This document shows, one piece after another, positions 22,402 to 64,000 of a stretch of 64,000 bases of DNA. Origin of the DNA: Chrysomallon squamiferum (lineage: Eukaryota; Mollusca; Gastropoda; Neomphalida; Peltospiridae); contig CM022675.1 of the NCBI GenBank assembly GCA_012295275.1, positions 5,789,332 to 5,853,331 on the forward strand, given 5' to 3'. Every line of letters starts with the position of its first letter. Position 1 is the stretch's first letter. The notes beneath the pieces were generated by a model, which was not told the DNA's origin, made no database searches, and saw only the letters and a list, made by a program, of their open reading frames with translations. Made by a program: the position numbers and the translations under genes.

Positions 22402-24657
22402 GAAAGCCATAATAGAGCTACCAGTATAACAGAAAACAAACAGAAGCAAAATAAAATACAACAATAACATATTGTCACAAATTCCACATAATTTAGAAAA
22501 AAATATATAAAAAATAAATAAATAAATACAAAAAGATCTGATATAAAACAATCATTATAAAATATACATCACCAAACTCTCCCAAATCCAAGTATAACAT
22601 ATTAAAAAGAGATGTCCAGAATAAAATGAAAGCAAAGCAAAGTCCGAACATGAAAAGATTGTTTTATTTCCTAAATATCCATTATAAAATAAGCAACCAA
22701 AATTGGCCCAAGAATTTTTATAACTTAATAATAATAATAATAATAAAATAAATAAAGTATAAAAAAAATTGCACTACAAAATAGCTCCACATTTTTGCAA
22801 GTTCCAATATAATTTACAGACAAATAAGAAGTACAAAATCAATAAAAATTTAGAAACGACATGACAGTGTGATTATTATTAGTTAAAGAAATACCCAGAT
22901 TTACAGTTAAAAAAGAACAGGCAGAAGACTTTACTATCACTGCTTGATAAAGATAAAAGAGAACACAACAACCCAATTTTATTATAACAATACTGAAAGC
23001 ATGAAGATTTCAGATTCATGATTCCTGCAAACATATTTTACACTGTACACAGATATTTACCAAATATTTTCTTTTTCTTTTTCCTTCAGAACTTGTAACA
23101 TTATGTGTATGTAAATATATAATGTTGAAAATATTTTTATTTAAAGCATTTACTTATTTTCAATCTCAAATCCCACAAATAACAAACAAATCAAAGCAAA
23201 ACTAATGACAAAGCTTCTTAAATATTACTTAAAAATGAAAAAATAAAAATAAAATACAAAACTGAAATACGAATACTTGAAAAATAAAAAACAAAAAACA
23301 ACATTAAAATAAATTAAAATATCAGCAGTACAAAGATGATAAAGTAAAAAATAAAAGTTTCTGCAAAAAATATATTTAACGCCATATATGTTAGTTTTTT
23401 TACAGATTCATAAGCTATTTTATTATCATTCAGCCTTGAATATTTATCACAAAATTCCATTCATCTGCATCATTTTATTATTAGTTTTAAATATCCAGTT
23501 AATTCACCCCAAAATAATTTCACTGGCCCTTGGGTGAATCATTCACCCATTTATAAAACACTGTGTCACCAAACAGTTGTAGTAAACAATAAATTTAAAT
23601 ATACGAGTTCTTGGCAGCATATATACATTTCAAAGCAATATGTACATACTGGTTATGACTTTATACATTTAAGTCAAGAATTTATAACCATGTGATTAAA
23701 TTTTTAAATTTGCATCATAGAAATGAATATTTCAAAACAGATTTGGTTATTTATAAGCTATAACACAGTGTTATGACAAAATTCTTGTATATCTTTTTTG
23801 GTTTACTCAAATACATTTTTGAAAATCATAATAATAATAATAACAAAGAAATTAGTTTGTCTGGAAAGTAAGTTGAATATATGAAATCTGTTTTACACAT
23901 ATGTCTTTGAGGAATTTTAAAAGTTCACGTTACTTGTTGTCTTTACTAGATACTGAGACAATTCTCAAATGAACAGATATACTCTGTATTTTATTTCTAG
24001 TAATACCAGGATTCATATTAATTATTCTACTCCATGTTGACATATATAAAACACTTTTATTACTCACAGAAGCTCATTAAATTAAAACACTTTTTACACC
24101 TTTGTTTTATCACATTTAGAAAGTGCCAAAGTTAAGAAAATTTGTAACAGAAAAATATTTTTTTAAGAACTCACTTGTTAAATGAAGTTTTGTTATATAA
24201 AACCAGTCAGATATTGTAATATAATTTAAAACTATAAATTTTCAGACAGGAAAATAGAAAATAATAATCATAAAAACAAATAATACTTCTTCTCAGTAAA
24301 AGTTAAACTTTTAAAGAATTCTTCTGATCAGTCATAATGTCTGAAAAAAAACAAAAAAACAAAAAAACTACATTTCTTCCTTGAATGAATTTGAATACTA
24401 CTACAACTATTATTATTATTATTATTATTATGACACTTCTGCTACTACTACTGCTGTATTACTACAGTAACAACTCCTGCCACTGTTACTAATAGTACAA
24501 ATAATACTCACACTACCAGTACTACTACTTCTATTACTACTACTACTAATTAACTTTAGAAAGTTAAATAAATTTTCAAATGATTTATTAAAATTAAAAT
24601 GATATATAAATTAAATTATAATTTTTTTTTTTTACAGACCAAAGAAAGGATGTTTAC
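22402..24657 (-). other. Gene B 3' untranslated / convergent intergenic region
   Basis: AT-rich, no exon-like or protein-like sequence on either strand. No homologue of the gene A last exon ([10 protein letters not shown]) is visible here. Confidence 0.4.
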
Positions 24658-24672
24658 CTTGCATGCAACACT

Positions 24673-56085
<31,413 letters not shown>

Positions 56086-56544
56086 CTGAAATAATAATAA
56101 TAATAAAATAAAATAACAACAACAACAACAAAATAATAAGAACAACAACAAGCACAAGAACAGCAACAATAATAATAATAATAATAACAACATTAATAAT
56201 AATAACAAAATAATCACGATGATGAACATTTTGATGATAATGATGATGATCACATTACCGCGATTACCAACAAAGAACATCCATAATAATGACGGTGATG
56301 TTGATGACGTTGCTGTTGTGATGATGTTGATGATTATTGTAATGATGATGATGGTGAAATTTTTTTTAAAAATGCAAATGAAAAAAATATATTTAATTTG
56401 GTTACACTTTAAAAAGAATTGGTAGAAATATACTCTTCAAAAAAAAATCATGTGTTTCAAAATAACTTACACTGAACCTGTTAAGTCTTGTTGTGTCATC
56501 TGAATGGTATGCTATGTATGCTATTCTGTTTATCAAAAAAAAAT

Positions 56545-56548
<4 letters not shown>

Positions 56549-56624
<76 letters not shown>
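56549..56624 (+). repeat. GA microsatellite 5' of gene B
   Basis: About 75 bp (GA)n, roughly 0.5 kb upstream of the first recognisable gene B exon. It could be promoter-proximal or lie in a 5' intron. Confidence 0.85.
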
Positions 56625-56626
<2 letters not shown>

Positions 56627-57077
56627 GGTAATAACGTCGCTAATTAGTTTCAAATTCATCTTTGATAAGAATGTATTTGCAATAACGGGCGTAGTCACTT
56701 TACACAACTGTTCTACGTGTTTTTCAGTTTTCTTTCTTTCTTTTTTCTTCTTCTACTTCTGTTGTAGTAATCTGAAATTTTGCGGCACGGACGATAAAAG
56801 AAAAAGTCTTTTTAAAACACACAATACCCTGGTTGACGAAACCGTGCAGTGAACGAGCTAGCAATGGTTGAGTGGGTTCGTGCTATGATTCTAAATACTG
56901 GCTGCACAAACGTTGTCCGCCCGGGAAGTCGATGAATGTATTTCGTTTAGTACCGGGACGTAGACGTATCTAATTGATTTGTAAGTTCTGCGCCGCAGTT
57001 ACGAGACGCCTTTTTTGTTAACAGCGAGATGAGAAACCTAAAGTAGACGGATCTAGTTGGTTTGCGTGGTCTGCACG

Positions 57078-57475
57078 TCTTTTTCGTATGAACGTGTTTG
57101 TTTCAACGGTGTAGAATGTTATGTGATTACTGTCCTGGGTAGGTTTTTTTCGTATGAACGTGTTTGTTTCAGCGGTGTAGAATGTTATGTGACTACTGTC
57201 CTGGGTAGGTTGTTTTCGTATGAACGTGTTTGTTTCAGCGGTGTAGAATGTTATGTGACTACTGTCCTGGGTAGGTTTTTTCGTATGAACGTGTTTGTTT
57301 CAACGGTGTAGAATGTTATGTGATTACTGTCCTGGGTAGGTTTTTTCGTATGAACGTGTTTGTTTCGACGGTGTAGAATGTTATGTGATTACTGTCCTGG
57401 GTAGGTTATTTTCGTATGAACGTGTTTGTTTCGACGGTGTAGAATGTTATGTGACTACTGTCCTGGGTAGGTTTT
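57078..57475 (+). repeat. 65-bp tandem array, six copies
   Basis: Unit TTTTTCGTATGAACGTGTTT then GTTTCAACGGTGTAGAATGT and TATGTGATTACTGTCCTGGG. Copies differ at only a few sites (CAACGG/CAGCGG/CGACGG; GATTACT/GACTACT). CpG content is higher than in the surroundings. The open frame through it is a by-product of the repeat. Confidence 0.9.
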
Positions 57476-57672
57476 TTATTTACGCTTCCATTAATTGAGT
57501 AGGTACCTGTGCACTTTTGTTTTCAGTTTATTTGCTTGTGTTATGTTGTACCAATTTAGTGTTTTGGGTAGTAAATTTATCTTTCTCTTATAGGGAGCAG
57601 GTGCTTGTGCATTGGTTCTTTTCCCGGTTTAATCTGTATAAAGTTTTATATAAAAATTTCACATTTAACATT

Positions 57673-58010
57673 ATGGTAGCTGCACAAGTTACAGTGATTT
57701 GTGTCGACACGTTAAGAGGCGGACGGCATTTGTATTACAATCAGCACAAGGCGAAACTCAAGAACCACGACGTTGTTCCTGACGAACGTTTAGTGCCATC
57801 AAGATGATTCTGTACCGACAGAGACACAAAACCCTACCCCGACTACCCCACACAAGACGTGAACAGTCTGTAATGGAAGTAAAACTGCACCAACTGGATG
57901 GATGGTTACTGCCGAGCTCCGGCACAAAAACGCAAATACAGCACTACTGATGTCAGAATCCGCTTTCTGAAAGACGAGCTCATCAACAGCCACATGGAGT
58001 ACACAGATCA
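57673..58010 (+). pseudogene. Degenerate FLYWCH-like fragment
   Basis: From ATG 57673 the frame reads MVAAQVTVICVDTLRGGRHL then YYNQHKAKLKNHDVVPDER and stops at 57805-57807. R-G-G-R-x-L-x-Y-x-x-x-x-Y/A-x-L resembles the start of a FLYWCH zinc finger. Further on, in another frame, C-N-G-S-K-T-A-P-T-G-W and R-H-K-N could be its Cys/His half. Frames are broken. FLYWCH domains occur in MULE-type transposases and host regulators. The identification is tentative. Confidence 0.3.
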
Positions 58011-58134
58011 CACATGAGAACTTCTACACCTCTGCGAGAAAAAAAATATGTTTTTGAACTACGAACTACAAATACAAATATTGTCATAACTAAAATTTAT
58101 TTCAAAAATAATTCTATCTATGTAATATTCTTTC

Positions 58135-58172
58135 TATGGGAAAATGTATATAAAAGATTCCTTGCTGTTATT
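58135..58172 (+). mobile_element. SINE-body-like fragment (tentative)
   Basis: GGGAAAATGTATATAAAAGA then TTCCTTGCTG resembles, from memory, the conserved body of a tRNA-derived SINE common in molluscs. Only a short piece remains. Confidence 0.35.
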
Positions 58173-58349
58173 ATTTTTATTTATTTTTATTATTATTTTT
58201 TTTTCTTGGTAAGAGTAGCCCATTCAGTGCGTTTCTCATTATTATCTCCGTGACGCCAATACATTTAATTAATTAATTAATTTATTTATTTATTATTTAT
58301 ATATTAATACTGTAATACCCACAAAGTAACCAGCGATATGAATTCGAAT

Positions 58350-58393
58350 TAAACTCGATCGGTAGAGCGTTCGCGTGAATACTTAGTGGACCC

Positions 58394-58395
<2 letters not shown>
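58350..58395 (+). mobile_element. tRNA-like SINE head fragment (tentative)
   Basis: ACTCGATCGGTAGAGCGTTC resembles a tRNA D-arm/A box, followed by TAGTGGACCCATTG, then a GT microsatellite. It is too short to be a tRNA gene. Confidence 0.4.

Positions 58396-58453
<58 letters not shown>
58396..58453 (+). repeat. GT microsatellite
   Basis: (GT)n of about 57 bp between the SINE-like head and a LINE fragment. Confidence 0.9.
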
Positions 58454-58454
<1 letters not shown>

Positions 58455-58833
58455 CAGTGGAGGCATTGAAGATGAATTCCATTTTGTATCAAAATATTTA
58501 TTTTATAATGATATTAGAGTATCATATTTAAAGAAATATTTGTGTACGAGACCATCTACTTTTAACATAGTCAATCTTTTGTCTTCAAAAAATATAAAAA
58601 CTTTAAGGAATCTTGATATATATATTTAATTTGTAACTACATACATATATATATATATATATATATTATTCTAATTCTTACGTTTAATTTTTTTCCCCTT
58701 GTATTTGTATACTGTAACCTATTACACAACTGTTTCTGTTTTATAACTGTATTTATATCTGTTTTGTTTCATAGTCATGTTCATTTTGGCAAATAAATAA
58801 ACTCAGCTGAAATTGAACTGTAGTAGTAGTAGT
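58454..58833 (+). mobile_element. 5'-truncated non-LTR retrotransposon (LINE) 3' end
   Basis: 58454-58629 reads I-E-D-E-F-H-F-V then LFYNDIRVSYLKKYLCTRPS and K-N-I-K-T-L-R-N-L, followed by TAA. This resembles the C terminus of LINE reverse-transcriptase proteins with the I-E-D-E-x-H-F motif. A 200-bp AT-rich tail follows with AATAAATAAA, ending in TGAAATTGAACTG and a short (TAG)n, a typical LINE 3' terminus. Confidence 0.55.
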
Positions 58834-59639
58834 AGCTGCGGTACAGTAACATCCCGTTGTTACCTTTTGACTGCGCACACCGTCAGCCAGGTAAAACGAC
58901 AATTAATGAGTACCGGGACATCGACAGGCATCAATGGTACATTTCAGCTAAGTAGACACAATTTTAAGATCATTTGTACACATCGTCGACTTCGTGGGCC
59001 TTAACCGCACTAACGATTCTTTACTCTGAGTGCAGTTTCTATCACCACAGGGCGTGAATACATCTATCAAGCGTCTATTAATACGTCATAAGAATGCGGA
59101 GCGTTTGAAAAGGTGGGGAGGAAATTTGAGAAGCAGAAAGCTAGCGTAACGCGCATGCACTGATTTTTCATAATAAAGAAAAGAAAATGAAGATAAAGAG
59201 AGTCATAACACTAAATATATATATATATTTCGAGAATAATGATTACTATTATAATAAAAAGACAAGTCATTCTAGGTGTGTAGTGACAAAAAAAGTAGAA
59301 AAAAAAAGTAATTTATAATTAATAATGGAAACAAAAAACATGATATACAACAGAATAAGCCTATATTATATTTTTATTTTTTTTATTTTATTATTATTAT
59401 TATTATTTATTTATTTTTTTGGACACAGAGACTCGTTCGTTATTTGATTTTATTGTTTATTAACCCTCATTACATAAGATAACATCAACATCTAATTTTA
59501 AAAGTATCTTTTCATAATTTTAGTTGGTGATTTGGTTCGTCGGTGTGGCGGTTACTAAACCGATACAAAAATAAATAAATAAATAAATAAAATAATAATA
59601 ATAATAACACTAATATACTCTGCACATAGACATTATTCG

Positions 59640-59880
59640 GGAACGCACTGATAGAGGAGGACAAAGTTCAATCACGACCTCACAAACCCGTCAGATGCCG
59701 CTGACGAGACTCGAACGTATGTCACCCATTCGCCCGCACCATCCAGGCAACCATCCAACAACCTCAAAGAATAAGTTGCTCAGTAACCGAGGGTCATCAT
59801 CGCTTCCCACGAAGCACGCCATTCTTTGACTTTCGTCACTTTTGTGGGAAACCTGGCACTGACAAGTATGTAGTATAGGA
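59640..59880 (-). other. Possible tRNA-derived SINE or unique CpG-richer segment
   Basis: On the - strand, ACGTTCGAGTCTCGTC resembles a pol III B box (GGTTCGANTCC). No convincing A box at the right distance. Compositionally unlike the flanks. Confidence 0.2.
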
Positions 59881-59936
59881 TTTTTAAAATTGTCTCTCTT
59901 ATGTACCTAGACAATATATATATATATATATACATA

Positions 59937-60742
59937 CAGGGTGGCCCAGATGTAACCGAACCCGAAAGCTCAATCGATGATCACTGATTTCAAGTCTGCT
60001 TCACGAAATACCGAAGCGATCGATATCAGGGAGAATTGGTGAAGAGACTTCACGTGCATGGCTGTGTTAACCGGTTTCGTCATCACCATTGAAAGTGTTG
60101 CAAAGCCTATTTAAGAGAGGACGGAAACCTTCTTCTTTGATAGTCTTCGTTTTATCATTTTTGTCGCCTTCTTTCATTTAACAGACATGGCCAACACACG
60201 ACGCACTTTAAAATTGGAAGAACATATTCATGCTGTTAAAAGTTATTATTTGTCGGAGAGGAGATACAAAAATGTTATTGATCATTGGAATGAATCGTTT
60301 GATACACCACCTCCATCAAAATCGTCAATCTACGAATTGGTACAAAAATTCGAACGAACTGGCAACGTCGCCGACGCGTATAAACCTGGTGCATCAAGAA
60401 CAATGAGGACAATTGCCAACCAGGAATTAGTAGCATCATCATACGTCAACAGCCCTCGCAAATCCCAGAGACGTGCTTTTGCAGAGCTGGGCATATCACG
60501 ATCGTCTTTACAACGCATCACGTCAGATACTGGCTTGCACCCATATCGTCCGCGGGAACTCCTGGCTCTTAACGGAAATGTGCAAAAAAGTAACTGAATC
60601 AACCATTGAACGATGTCATCACTGTATTACAAATAACGGTTTGCATTTTGAACATTTGCTGTAACTATATGAAATAAAATTTGTTTCATTTAACTGTAAC
60701 TTTTTATAACAATTCAGGTTCGGTTACATCTGGGCCACCCTG
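59937..60742 (+). mobile_element. Internally deleted mariner-type (IS630/Tc1/mariner) transposon
   Basis: 806 bp bounded by perfect 26-bp terminal inverted repeats, 59937-59962 and 60717-60742 (CAGGGTGGCCCAGATGTAAC outermost), flanked by TA on both sides as expected for the superfamily. It contains the N-terminal DNA-binding part of a transposase and, after a deletion, its C-terminal tail. The catalytic DDE/D region is missing, so it could move only with a transposase supplied in trans. Confidence 0.9.
60187..60597 (+). pseudogene. Mariner-type transposase, N-terminal HTH part
   Basis: 136 residues from ATG 60187. Pattern L-K-L-E-E-H-I-H-A-V-K-S-Y-Y-L-S-E-R, then PPPSKSSIYELVQKFERTG, then S-P-R-K-S-Q-R-R-A-F-A-E-L-G-I-S and Y-R-P-R-E-L-L-A-L-N. 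This matches the paired HTH/DUF4817 region of mariner-like transposases. Beyond L-N-G-N the protein goes out of frame. The normal C-terminal tail, I-E-R-C-H-H-C-I-T-N-N-G-L-H-F-E-H-L-L, follows at about 60606-60663 in another frame. The deletion junction is near 60578. Confidence 0.85.
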
Positions 60743-60935
60743 TATATATATATGACTGTGTATTTACGTTTGTATATATGTATGTATGGATGTATGTATG
60801 TTTGAATGCATGAATGGATGGATGGATGTATAAAAGGCTGGATGAATATATGTATGTATGTATGTATGCTGGCATGCTTGAATGTATGGATAGATGTATA
60901 TATGTATATACGTTGGCCAAATTGGACTCTACGAT
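60743..60935 (+). repeat. TATG/GGAT-type simple repeats
   Basis: Interspersed TATG, GGAT and TA repeats directly next to the transposon end. Confidence 0.7.
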
Positions 60936-61219
60936 CACAGAATTCATTAAAACTAGTAACACGAAGAAAAAGAAAAACACGCTCAGAGATGTGACAATTG
61001 TGCTGCGCCGACTTTGTGGAACTCTCCGCCAACTTCTTTCAAATCCACTTTGTTAATACAGAGTTATGTTTTATTTTTACAATTTTAAAATGTTCAACCC
61101 AGTCTTTTAATTACCTTAAACAATTTTTAAATGTAACTCGTTTGATTTTGCCACCATTTTAACATGTCCACCATTGCGTTTATGTCTATGTCTTTTTATA
61201 TTTTAGTTTATTTGTTTAC

Positions 61220-61274
61220 ACTGTAAAGCACCCTAGAACTTACTTAGAATCAAAAAGGTGCTATATAAGTATGG

Positions 61275-61322
<48 letters not shown>
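61220..61322 (+). mobile_element. Retroelement 3' tail plus AAT microsatellite (tentative)
   Basis: ACTGTAAAGCACCCTAGAAC then AAAAAGGTGCTATATAAGTA followed by (AAT)n resembles the 3' end of L2-like LINEs or their SINE partners (TGTAAAGCGC...GGCGCTATATAA). Too short for family assignment. Confidence 0.4.
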
Positions 61323-61323
<1 letters not shown>

Positions 61324-61441
61324 TTAATGGACGGATGTATGGATGAATGGATGATGTATGTATGTACATGTGTTTGTCTGTATGGAGATATATATTTATG
61401 TGTGCGTATGTATATTCACAGACATACATATATATGTCCAT

Positions 61442-61472
<31 letters not shown>

Positions 61473-62944
61473 ATTTTCTCCTGTGTTTCTTAACCTGGTC
61501 ATATTTATAATTCGCTAGAAGATATTAGAAATTAGTACATGTTTATATAATTGATCAGGTGATATTATATCTAATTAGTGATAAGTAAGGTACTAAAATT
61601 TGTTACCTTTCATCAAGTATTTTCATAATAACACTTACATGTAAAACGTGATGAGGTAAATTTATTTACCAGTAATCAGTGTTTTTTCTTGACTGTCTAT
61701 TGAAGTGTCACACGACAGTGAAACAAAACATAATTGATTAGTTACTTAAAATCATATCCTCATCTATTCTAATCAGGCTGACAAGACACATAAAATATGT
61801 TAGTACATATACCAAAAAAATAAAATTTTAAAAATAATTACATTGTATAAAACATTGATTGCAGAACTAAAGAGGTCATTTACTGTAATAGTAGAAGATA
61901 TAAAATAACTAACTAACTAACTAAATAAATAAATAAATAAACAAACAAACAAACAAACAAACAAACAAACAAACAAACAAATCAATGGTAATAAAAAGTT
62001 AACAAAGCCTTAAATAAAAAAGCTCTCGTGCAGTTGAATCATAGTAAATACAATGCGTGCTGTTAAAATTTTTTGTCATTCATTATTAAAATTACTTGTT
62101 CATTCCAAGATACAATTTGATAATATTCGTAAGAAAAATTTATGTGTTCGTTTAAAACATATCTAACATCATCGTATATTGAAGAAAATAATAAAAGAGA
62201 AATTCATTTTAAATCGGGTTCTTAGAAGAAGGACTAAAACGTTATTTTGAAAACATACATCTGTTATGTATTCCTATTTCAATGTTTAAGGTCAGGTTAA
62301 AAAATGTTTTATATTGTCTGGGATTAATTATTTTAGTATATAATTCGGAGAACATTTCATTTTCTTTTATTTAAATAGTCTACAAATCTTAAACTATTAC
62401 AGTTTAACTCGTTTCTATCGTTTGTAGCAAGCTATGATTCGTAAAAAAAAGAAATAATAAAATAAAAAAGGTTTCTTTTTTGATCACATAACAATTGATA
62501 CGAAGATGATGTTTGTGTGCGTACGTGCGTGTGTGGATTTCATTTAAAGTGATGTCCCAGGTAAATAATTATTTATTATTTATCAGGAACATATTCAAAC
62601 TTGACTGAAAGCTACATACACACAATAAATGATCTATTTGACAAAACGAAGGAAAACGCAAAACAGAAATGGAAAATGAAAAGCAATAACGTGCTTACAA
62701 TTGTTGTTTATATATAAGTCATTTATATTAAATATATTAAATTTATATTAAATATATACATTTATTTATTTAATTATTTAATATCATGAAGACACGGCAA
62801 TGAGAAAGTCACAGATATCGGTAACACAACGTGGATTACAACTGGAAGTTCTCAAGTCTTTTACAGTGAAAAGGAAAGGAAAAGTTAAATAGTGAAAGTC
62901 GTCATTCATAATTAGAAATACTTTTTCAGCACAAGGAACAAACA
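61323..62944 (+). other. AT-rich intergenic sequence
   Basis: Contains a CA run at 61447-61472 and AAAT/AAAC runs 61915-61981. No convincing gene. A 69-codon frame on the - strand at 62784-62993 has no recognisable feature. Confidence 0.5.
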
Positions 62945-63690
62945 CGTGATTAAATTTACTGTGAAAATATGTATTAAATTCTTCTTTACACAAATTATTT
63001 AAATTTACTGTGAAAATTTGTATTAAATTCTTCTTTACACAAATTATATAAATTTACTGTGAAAATATGTATTATATTCTTCTTTACACAAATTCTAAAA
63101 TTTATGTATTTAATTCTTCTTTACACAAATTATATAAACTAAAAATTGTATTAAATTCTTCTTTACGTGAATAATATGTATTAAATTCTTCTTTACGTAA
63201 ATTCCTCAAAGCTGCTGTGAAAAAATTAATTAAATCTTCCTTACACAAATTGTTTAGTTACTGTGTAAAAATGTATCAAATATTCTTTTCATAAACTGTT
63301 TAAAGTTAGTGTGCAAAAATGTATAAATATTCTTTAAACAGATTATTAAACTCACTATAAAAAATATATTATTCTCTATAAAAACTGTATTAATTATCCA
63401 TGAATTTCTCCTTTTTTTTTTAAATACAGTAAAATATTCTTTACACTTAAAAAGAGTTCTTTAAAAAATATGTATTAAATATTCTTTACAAAAGTTATTT
63501 TCTATGAAAAAAATATTCTTTACACATTGTTTTAATTTACTATGAAAAGAAATGTATCAAATATTCTTTACACAAACAGTTTTATTTATTATGCAAAAAA
63601 AAAAAAAAAATGCATCAGATATTGTTTACACAGTTTAAACTACTAAGAATGTATAAAATATTATTTATACACATCATTTTAATTTCTTAG
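62945..63690 (+). repeat. About 49-bp degenerate AT-rich tandem array
   Basis: Units of AAATTTACTGTGAAAATATG plus TATTAAATTCTTCTTTACAC and AAATT, well conserved at 62950-63130 and decaying rightwards to 63690. Confidence 0.75.
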
Positions 63691-64000
63691 AACTTACCCC
63701 AGAGTTTCATGGCAGGACGAGTTATTTAGAAATATATCTGTACTCCAAGTAATTATTATAATTTTATATTTTTTATATATCTGAGTTAGTTTTAATAACT
63801 TCAAAAACACTGTACCCACTGCTAATTCCTTCACAATACGTTTGAAAATTAAACTAAAATGTCCCGGTCTAAGGTTATAAATTATCCGTGCATACGATTA
63901 ATTTGGTTTCGTCATAACTTTCAACCAATCATCTGCAACGAAGTTTTTTGTGTCTACAATCATGATGCAGCCTGACCGGATACATTTATTTCTGCAAAAT
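63691..64000 (+). other. No feature seen
   Basis: AT-rich to mixed sequence up to the window edge; no exon or repeat recognised. Confidence 0.4.

Noticed and set aside
57057-57311. 84-codon frame with repeated F-S-Y-E-R-V-C-F
   Set aside because: Arises from the 65-bp tandem repeat, whose length shifts the frame in places; no conserved domain.
58350-58395. Functional tRNA gene
   Set aside because: Only a D-arm-like segment is present; no anticodon arm or T arm follows because a GT repeat starts at once.
60940-61056. Possible recombinase-like fragment (T-I-T-E-F-I-K-T-S-N-T-K-K-K-K)
   Set aside because: Too short and too weak a resemblance to tyrosine-recombinase N termini to claim.
62784-62993. 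69-codon - strand frame with three Cys
   Set aside because: No recognisable domain, no splice context; an isolated frame of this length is expected by chance.

Overview
This is a eukaryotic, AT-rich, intron- and microsatellite-rich window. The coding content is almost entirely short symmetric (phase 1-1) exons encoding EGF-like domains. Degenerate fragments near the right end resemble SINE and LINE repeats familiar from molluscs. I therefore read it as a mollusc or other lophotrochozoan genome; that assignment is an inference.

Layout. (1) 1-21400, + strand: gene A, the 3' part of a gene whose 5' end lies off the window. It has 25 recognisable coding exons plus one truncated relic. They encode about 22 EGF-like domains, a SEA domain with a conserved Gly-Ser, a short Cys-rich EGF-like stub, one transmembrane helix and a roughly 115-residue cytoplasmic tail ending at the TGA at 19608. 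(2) 21400-24672: convergent 3' ends, non-coding. (3) 24673-56085, - strand: gene B, a tail-to-tail inverted paralogue of gene A with the same order (EGF array, SEA, stub, TM, tail) and matching exon phases. Its extracellular part has been expanded as an exon megasatellite. Five units of about 2.35-2.64 kb have exon order P-S-R, four of about 2.92-2.98 kb have order P-U-T-R, and a last unit has P-U-T-V. I count about 43 exons, about 50 EGF domains and roughly 2400 residues. Every full repeat unit also carries a decayed exon (Q'), and the P-U-T-R units carry a truncated S exon (S'). (4) 56100-64000: region upstream of gene B with a 65-bp tandem array, a degenerate FLYWCH-like fragment, SINE and LINE fragments, an 806-bp internally deleted mariner-type transposon with perfect 26-bp terminal inverted repeats, and AT-rich repeats.

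How it fits together. Both genes look like single-pass receptors. Their ectodomains mix 8-cysteine laminin/MEGF/Draper-type EGFs with calcium-binding EGFs (D-I/V-D/N-E-C). The membrane-proximal SEA domain may self-cleave. The cytoplasmic tail is conserved, and in gene B it has an NPxY motif, as in CED-1/Draper/LRP-type engulfment receptors. The most interesting signal is the record of exon birth and death. Whole exon cassettes are amplified, some exons are frozen in identical stages of decay across units, an intronic 44-bp minisatellite has grown from about two seed copies still visible in gene A, and several introns hold tandem copies of the 3' splice site plus the first codons of the next exon. 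Exon boundaries were set by eye from GT/AG signals and phase consistency. All lengths fit except gene A exon 3, which carries a +1 frameshift.
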